From NCBI GenBank assembly GCA_047974325.1, contig JBKECE010000124.1, forward strand, positions 1 through 8,838: a DNA stretch of 8,838 nt, read 5' to 3'. A program made the translations under genes and the position numbers. This stretch comes from QVMP01 sp047974325 (GTDB lineage Bacteria; Bacteroidota; Bacteroidia; Bacteroidales; Dysgonomonadaceae). The notes under the pieces were generated by a model. That model made no database searches and had not been told where the DNA came from. It saw only the letters and a list, made by a program, of their open reading frames with translations. Shown in pieces: positions 6,833 to 8,838 of this stretch. The number at the start of each line of letters is the position of its first letter. Position 1 is the first letter of the stretch.

Positions 6833-7879
6833 TCAACCTTGTGTTCTGTTTACATTAAAACCACCATTACCCATACCGTATTCTCCTGTGCAGCCACACC
6901 AAGGACAAATATTCGTCTGTTCAAAACCGATGCAATGCAACTTTCCACAACTGCAAACAGCAAAAGCAAACTGATTGCCACAACATGGACAAGTGGGAGC
7001 TCCTATCAGTTCATCCGTATTTATCTGAATATCGGGACTGTTTTCTTCCGACAATTCAAAATATTCGTTATTGACCTGATATGCTCCGACTAACCGGTAA
7101 AACATTGAGCTAATTCCGGTGAAGCCACTATTCTCTAGCGTTTTTTTGTATTTCATCAGATACGGACGTTTCGTGTTTTGGCATTTAGCTGCCAGAACTA
7201 CAAAATTTTCGTCAACCTTGGATTCGTTATAGTTTCCTTTATGAAGTTCTATTTTAGATAAGGTATCATTGTTAATTTTAGCAAGTTCGAACCCTGTAGA
7301 ATTATTATCGACACTGGCGCTACTTGTTTTAACGGAATCCGTTACCCATTTGAAAAATTGTTTATATGCTGCTGCATCAGTATTATTGAAATGCAGCACA
7401 TTTTCAGTCAATTCATTCAATAAGGGCAGATTAGTTTTTGCTCCGAAAGAAACAGCAACCATATTTGCCGACCTTTGCCAGTTTTGTTTCCATTCAGCGA
7501 TAACAGCTTTTGTATTGTCGGTAGGAACTCCATCTGTAAATAGGAAAATTATTGGCTTCCAATCTCCTTTACGTTCAGCGGTTGTCTTGACTATGCTCCT
7601 CCTCATTTCAAACATAAGATGCCCTAATCCTTTACTCAATGAAGTCCCACTTCCTATTGGTAATTTCGGCGGATAAAAGTTTATTATTTCTTGTAGAGGA
7701 ACTATAGTCTTAGCCTGTCCAGCAAATATTATTACTGAAATCCATACAGTTTCAATAGCTACAGGATCGGTTTTTAATGCTTGAATTATGGTAGACAAAC
7801 CTTCCTCAACCTGCTGGATAGGTTCTCCAACCATAGATTCTGAAACGTCAATTAAGAAATATATTGGTAATCGTCTCAT
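6833..7879 (-). CDS. TerY-like von Willebrand factor A protein with C-terminal cysteine-rich Zn module
   Basis: 348 residues. The VWA domain at about 4-185 has a complete MIDAS metal site: DVSES (Asp11, Ser13, Ser15), Thr79 in GSGTS, and Asp116 in FTDGVPTD. Such domains bind a partner protein through a metal ion, and in TerY-P triads the VWA protein is thought to scaffold or to be the phosphorylation target. A linker rich in Asn and Ser follows (about 183-220), then a partly hydrophobic region. At 297-330 there are nine cysteines (C297, C299, C300, C309, C311, C316, C325, C328, C330) and His315, enough for one or two zinc sites. The start ATG at 7877-7879 fits because the first beta strand begins at residue 4, as in TerY. 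It is the first intact gene of the operon. No signal peptide is present. The function of this copy is inferred from family and context. Confidence 0.88.
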   Translation of the reverse strand: MRRLPIYFLIDVSESMVGEPIQQVEEGLSTIIQALKTDPVAIETVWISVIIFAGQAKTIVPLQEIINFYPPKLPIGSGTSLSKGLGHLMFEMRRSIVKTTAERKGDWKPIIFLFTDGVPTDNTKAVIAEWKQNWQRSANMVAVSFGAKTNLPLLNELTENVLHFNNTDAAAYKQFFKWVTDSVKTSSASVDNNSTGFELAKINNDTLSKIELHKGNYNESKVDENFVVLAAKCQNTKRPYLMKYKKTLENSGFTGISSMFYRLVGAYQVNNEYFELSEENSPDIQINTDELIGAPTCPCCGNQFAFAVCSCGKLHCIGFEQTNICPWCGCTGEYGMGNGGFNVNRTQG

Positions 7880-7944
7880 AAACTATTTTTTATATATTGT
7901 GTGTATGCGCTGTATCTCCATTATATAATATAAATTGGATAAAA

Positions 7945-8031
7945 CTATATTACTATATGTACCTCTGATGGTGGAGGAGGCATCGGCAGGACATCAGTAG
8001 TTCCCATACTTTTATTACCTTGTTCTATGGT
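7945..8031 (-). pseudogene. C-terminal remnant of an unidentified gene, out of frame with terD
   Basis: On the minus strand a frame different from terD reads IEQGNKSMGTTDVLPMPP, then PPSEVHIVI and a TAG at 7945-7947. The proline run and hydrophobic end look like a real C-terminal tail, but there is no room for a gene: upstream the frame overlaps terD and meets a stop at 8053-8055. ATG at 8005-8007 could start a 20-residue peptide. I do not recognise the parent. The simplest reading is that a deletion joined the front of terD to the back of a neighbouring gene near 8025-8045. It could instead be chance. Confidence 0.4.
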
Positions 8032-8267
8032 CCCGTATGTTTTACTGCACCATCAGGGGAAGGAATAGGATTTCCTTGATTATCAACTAAACCATAATAA
8101 ACAAAAAATTGCTCTGACGGGATTAATCTGTTAGAGTCAATCATAAATGCTGAAGCGTCCAAATCAAAATCGAAACCAGTTCCTTCATTTGGATCCCAAC
8201 CAAGTCCAACTGTCATTTTTGTCAGGCCAATGTCAATTTTCTGACCTTTTTGTAAGTTAATTGCCAT
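8025..8267 (-). pseudogene. terD: Truncated TerD-family stress protein
   Basis: The 80 residues match the first part of TerD, a Ca2+-binding stress protein of about 190 residues found in tellurite-resistance and chemical-stress operons. Seen: start MAINLQKGQKIDIGLTKMTV, then GLGWDP and the acidic DFDLDASAFMID motif typical of TerD Ca2+ sites, then GAVKHTGP and a TAG at 8025-8027. In intact TerD, VKHTG is followed by a DN-containing acidic loop and over 100 more residues, none of which are present before the VWA gene. Half the Ca2+ site and the second half of the fold are missing, so normal function is unlikely. It is in the same orientation as the TerY-P genes and upstream of them, so its transcript may still feed the operon. 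The ATG at 8265-8267 is the family start. Confidence 0.8.
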
Positions 8268-8294
8268 AATAATTATTTTAAAAGTTTTATATAA

Positions 8295-8382
8295 TAAAAA
8301 GGGTGTACTTTCTAAATTCTTTGCATAAATCAGTGATGACTAATAGCGCAGAAAAGAAAATACACCCTAAAAGGGGTGCATT
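8295..8382 (-). promoter_or_regulatory. Attenuator-like pair of competing hairpins before terD
   Basis: On the minus strand, 8368-8355 (AGGGTGTATTTTCT) pairs with 8313-8300 (AGAAAGTACACCCT) over 14 pairs with one G-U, followed by TTTT: a terminator with a loop of about 41 bases. The upstream segment 8382-8374 (AATGCACCC) can instead pair with 8367-8359 (GGGTGTATT) over nine pairs with one G-U, loop CTTTTA, which uses up the left arm of the terminator. The two stems cannot form together. This is the layout of a transcription attenuator, but no ligand domain or leader peptide is recognised. Confidence 0.5.
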
Positions 8383-8409
8383 CGTTTTTCTCTTTTCTCC
8401 ACACTTAAT

Positions 8410-8432
8410 TTTGGTCGTTTTCAGTTCTGAGA
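8410..8432 (+). repeat. Direct repeat, copy A
   Basis: TTTGGTCGTTTTCAG followed by TTCTGAGA. It matches copy C at 8649-8671 in 21 of 23 positions, 239 bases apart. It is also complementary to copy B at 8542-8561. Confidence 0.85.
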
Positions 8433-8541
8433 AAGAATAAACGAAGCATTATACTTTTATTATTTCATTTTAACCCATCAAGCTCATATCCTTTTAATTA
8501 CTCATATAAACAAAAAAAGGTGCGAACCTCCGCCTATCTTG

Positions 8542-8561
8542 CAGAACTGAGGTACGACCAA
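8542..8561 (-). repeat. Inverted, imperfect copy B of the repeat
   Basis: CAGAACTGAGGTACGACCAA on the plus strand is the reverse complement of copies A and C, except that GGT replaces AA in the middle. It can pair with either A or C. Pairing with C closes the right-hand RNA element. Confidence 0.75.
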
Positions 8562-8592
8562 GTAACCTGCGTGTAACAAGGATAAGCCAAAG

Positions 8593-8619
8593 GAACACAC
8601 CCCTATCCGGGATGTATTC
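8593..8619 (-). other. Conserved hairpin shared by both non-coding copies
   Basis: Minus-strand GAATACATCCC pairs with GGGGTGTGTTC over 11 pairs (two U-G), loop GGATA. The left copy keeps the hairpin at 8382-8359 with different bases: a U-A pair replaces U-G, G-U replaces A-U, and C-G replaces U-G. Changes that preserve pairing point to selection on RNA structure. Confidence 0.6.
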
Positions 8620-8648
8620 ACATCGTCTAACCTCTACACGCTTTTTTA

Positions 8649-8671
8649 TTTGGTCGTTTTCAGCTCAGAGA
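8649..8671 (+). repeat. Direct repeat, copy C
   Basis: TTTGGTCGTTTTCAG followed by CTCAGAGA; 21 of 23 positions equal copy A. Confidence 0.85.
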
Positions 8672-8738
8672 GTTGACTGTAAATACAATATTTTCAATTT
8701 AGTAGCCCCTTAAAACGCTAAGGAGTACATACTACTTA

Positions 8739-8769
8739 CAAATGTATACATTTTCTATTAATTGTGAAA
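8739..8769 (-). promoter_or_regulatory. Bacteroidota-type promoter reading leftward into the non-coding elements
   Basis: On the minus strand TACATTTG (8746-8739) matches TAnnTTTG exactly, and TTTC (8769-8766) lies 19 bases upstream as a three-of-four -33 element. Transcription would start near 8733, just before the CCTTA/TAAGG hairpin. It could drive the right-hand RNA and, by readthrough, terD and the TerY-P operon. Confidence 0.55.
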
Positions 8770-8838
8770 GTTACATTCGAAATCAATAAGAATTTGAATA
8801 TTCCTCCTTGTCTTATTTCTTCTTTTTCTCCACTTTCT
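8747..8838 (-). other. Gene-free right edge with a possible start of a third element copy
   Basis: No reading frame is supported. At the very edge the minus strand reads AGAAAGTGGAGAAAAAGAAG, which resembles AAGTGTGGAGAAAAGAG of the left element (8406-8390). This may be part of another copy that continues beyond the window. The similarity is short and purine-rich, so it is weak. Together with the two elements to the left, all of 8268-8838 is without a gene. Confidence 0.3.

Larger units (their letters stand above)
8295..8432 (-). ncRNA. Structured non-coding element, left copy (terD leader or small RNA)
   Basis: Minus-strand reading: the 23-base shared motif (8432-8410), an A/G-rich stretch, a hairpin (8382-8359), a spacer of about 45 bases and a terminator ending in T residues at 8296-8299. 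It aligns with the right copy (8512-8671) through the motif, through AAGYGTGKAGA and through GAATRCAYCCC followed by AGGG and TGTRTT. No reading frame of note is present. It ends 28 bases before the terD ATG. Its own promoter is not clear, so it may be a leader read from 8739 or a separate small RNA. Confidence 0.5.
8512..8733 (-). ncRNA. Structured non-coding RNA candidate, right copy
   Basis: Predicted minus-strand RNA of about 220 nt. From the 5' side: a CCTTA/TAAGG hairpin near 8708-8723; an outer stem in which GAGCTGA, AA, ACGACCAA (copy C) pairs with TTGGTCGT, ACC, TCAGTTC (copy B) over 7 plus 8 pairs; an inner stem GCGTGTA/TACACGC (8569-8575 with 8635-8641, written on plus); an 11-bp hairpin at 8593-8619 with loop GGATA; a small AGGTTAC/GTACCT hairpin at 8551-8568; then a weak stem AGGT/ACCT and T7 at 8518-8512. 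Several of these pairs are G-U only if the minus strand is the RNA and become A-C mismatches on plus, which favours minus. No coding frame is seen. I do not recognise the family; Bacteroidales 6S-like or other small RNAs should be tested. Confidence 0.55.

Noticed and set aside
8300..8368. Terminal inverted repeats of a small transposon
   Set aside because: The arms pair best as minus-strand RNA with a G-U pair and are followed by T residues. No target duplication is visible and the length is too small.
8512..8535. tRNA or tmRNA T-arm, suggested by AGGTTCGCACCT on the minus strand
   Set aside because: There is no acceptor stem, no five-pair T stem, no D arm and no CCA context; it fits better as a short terminator-like hairpin.
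8410..8671. Possible CRISPR array from the repeated 23-base motif
   Set aside because: There are only three copies, one inverted, with irregular spacing over 100 bases. They do not resemble the repeat implied by the tracrRNAs.

Overview
The window is AT-rich, and the one long operon that can be read end to end lies on the minus strand. The organism is very probably a member of Bacteroidota (Bacteroides/Parabacteroides-like). The Cas9 N-terminus is of the large Bacteroidales type, the Ca2+-ATPase has the sequence style of that group, Shine-Dalgarno sites are weak or absent, and two intergenic sites match the Bacteroidota promoter (TAnnTTTG at -7 with TTG/TTTG about 20 bases upstream).

Left end (1-884): the first 152 codons of a type II Cas9 run leftward off the window. 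Upstream, on the opposite strand, are two tandem tracrRNA-like genes. tracr1 (about 508-596) has a promoter, an anti-repeat, an AAGG...CCG nexus hairpin and an intrinsic terminator. tracr2 (about 738-836) has the same order of parts and a different sequence. Between them (597-673) lies a decayed start of a second cas9: the bases read as MKKILGL followed by a recognisable but frameshifted RuvC-I motif whose catalytic Asp codon is lost. This intergenic region therefore looks like the scar of a second type II locus whose tracrRNA survived.

Centre (885-7879): four tightly spaced minus-strand genes, in transcription order: a von Willebrand A (TerY-like) protein with a C-terminal Zn cluster, a PP2C-family phosphatase, a divergent protein kinase with a Zn ribbon, and a PMCA-type P-type Ca2+-ATPase. 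The first three form the TerY-P phosphorylation triad known from tellurite-resistance/chemical-stress loci. The gaps are 1, 12 and 16 nt, so one transcript is likely. A plausible reading, by inference, is a reversible phosphorylation switch that governs a protein partner or the Ca2+ pump.

Right end (7880-8838): upstream of the triad is a terD cut off after about 79 codons, followed out of frame by the C-terminal tail of another, unidentified gene. This suggests an internal deletion. Beyond terD there is no gene for 570 bases. That stretch holds two diverged tandem copies of a structured non-coding element, both best folded as minus-strand RNA. The right copy has a Bacteroidota promoter. The left copy contains two mutually exclusive strong hairpins, one of which is a terminator placed just before terD, so it resembles an attenuator or a small-RNA gene end. 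A fragment of a possible third copy touches the right edge.
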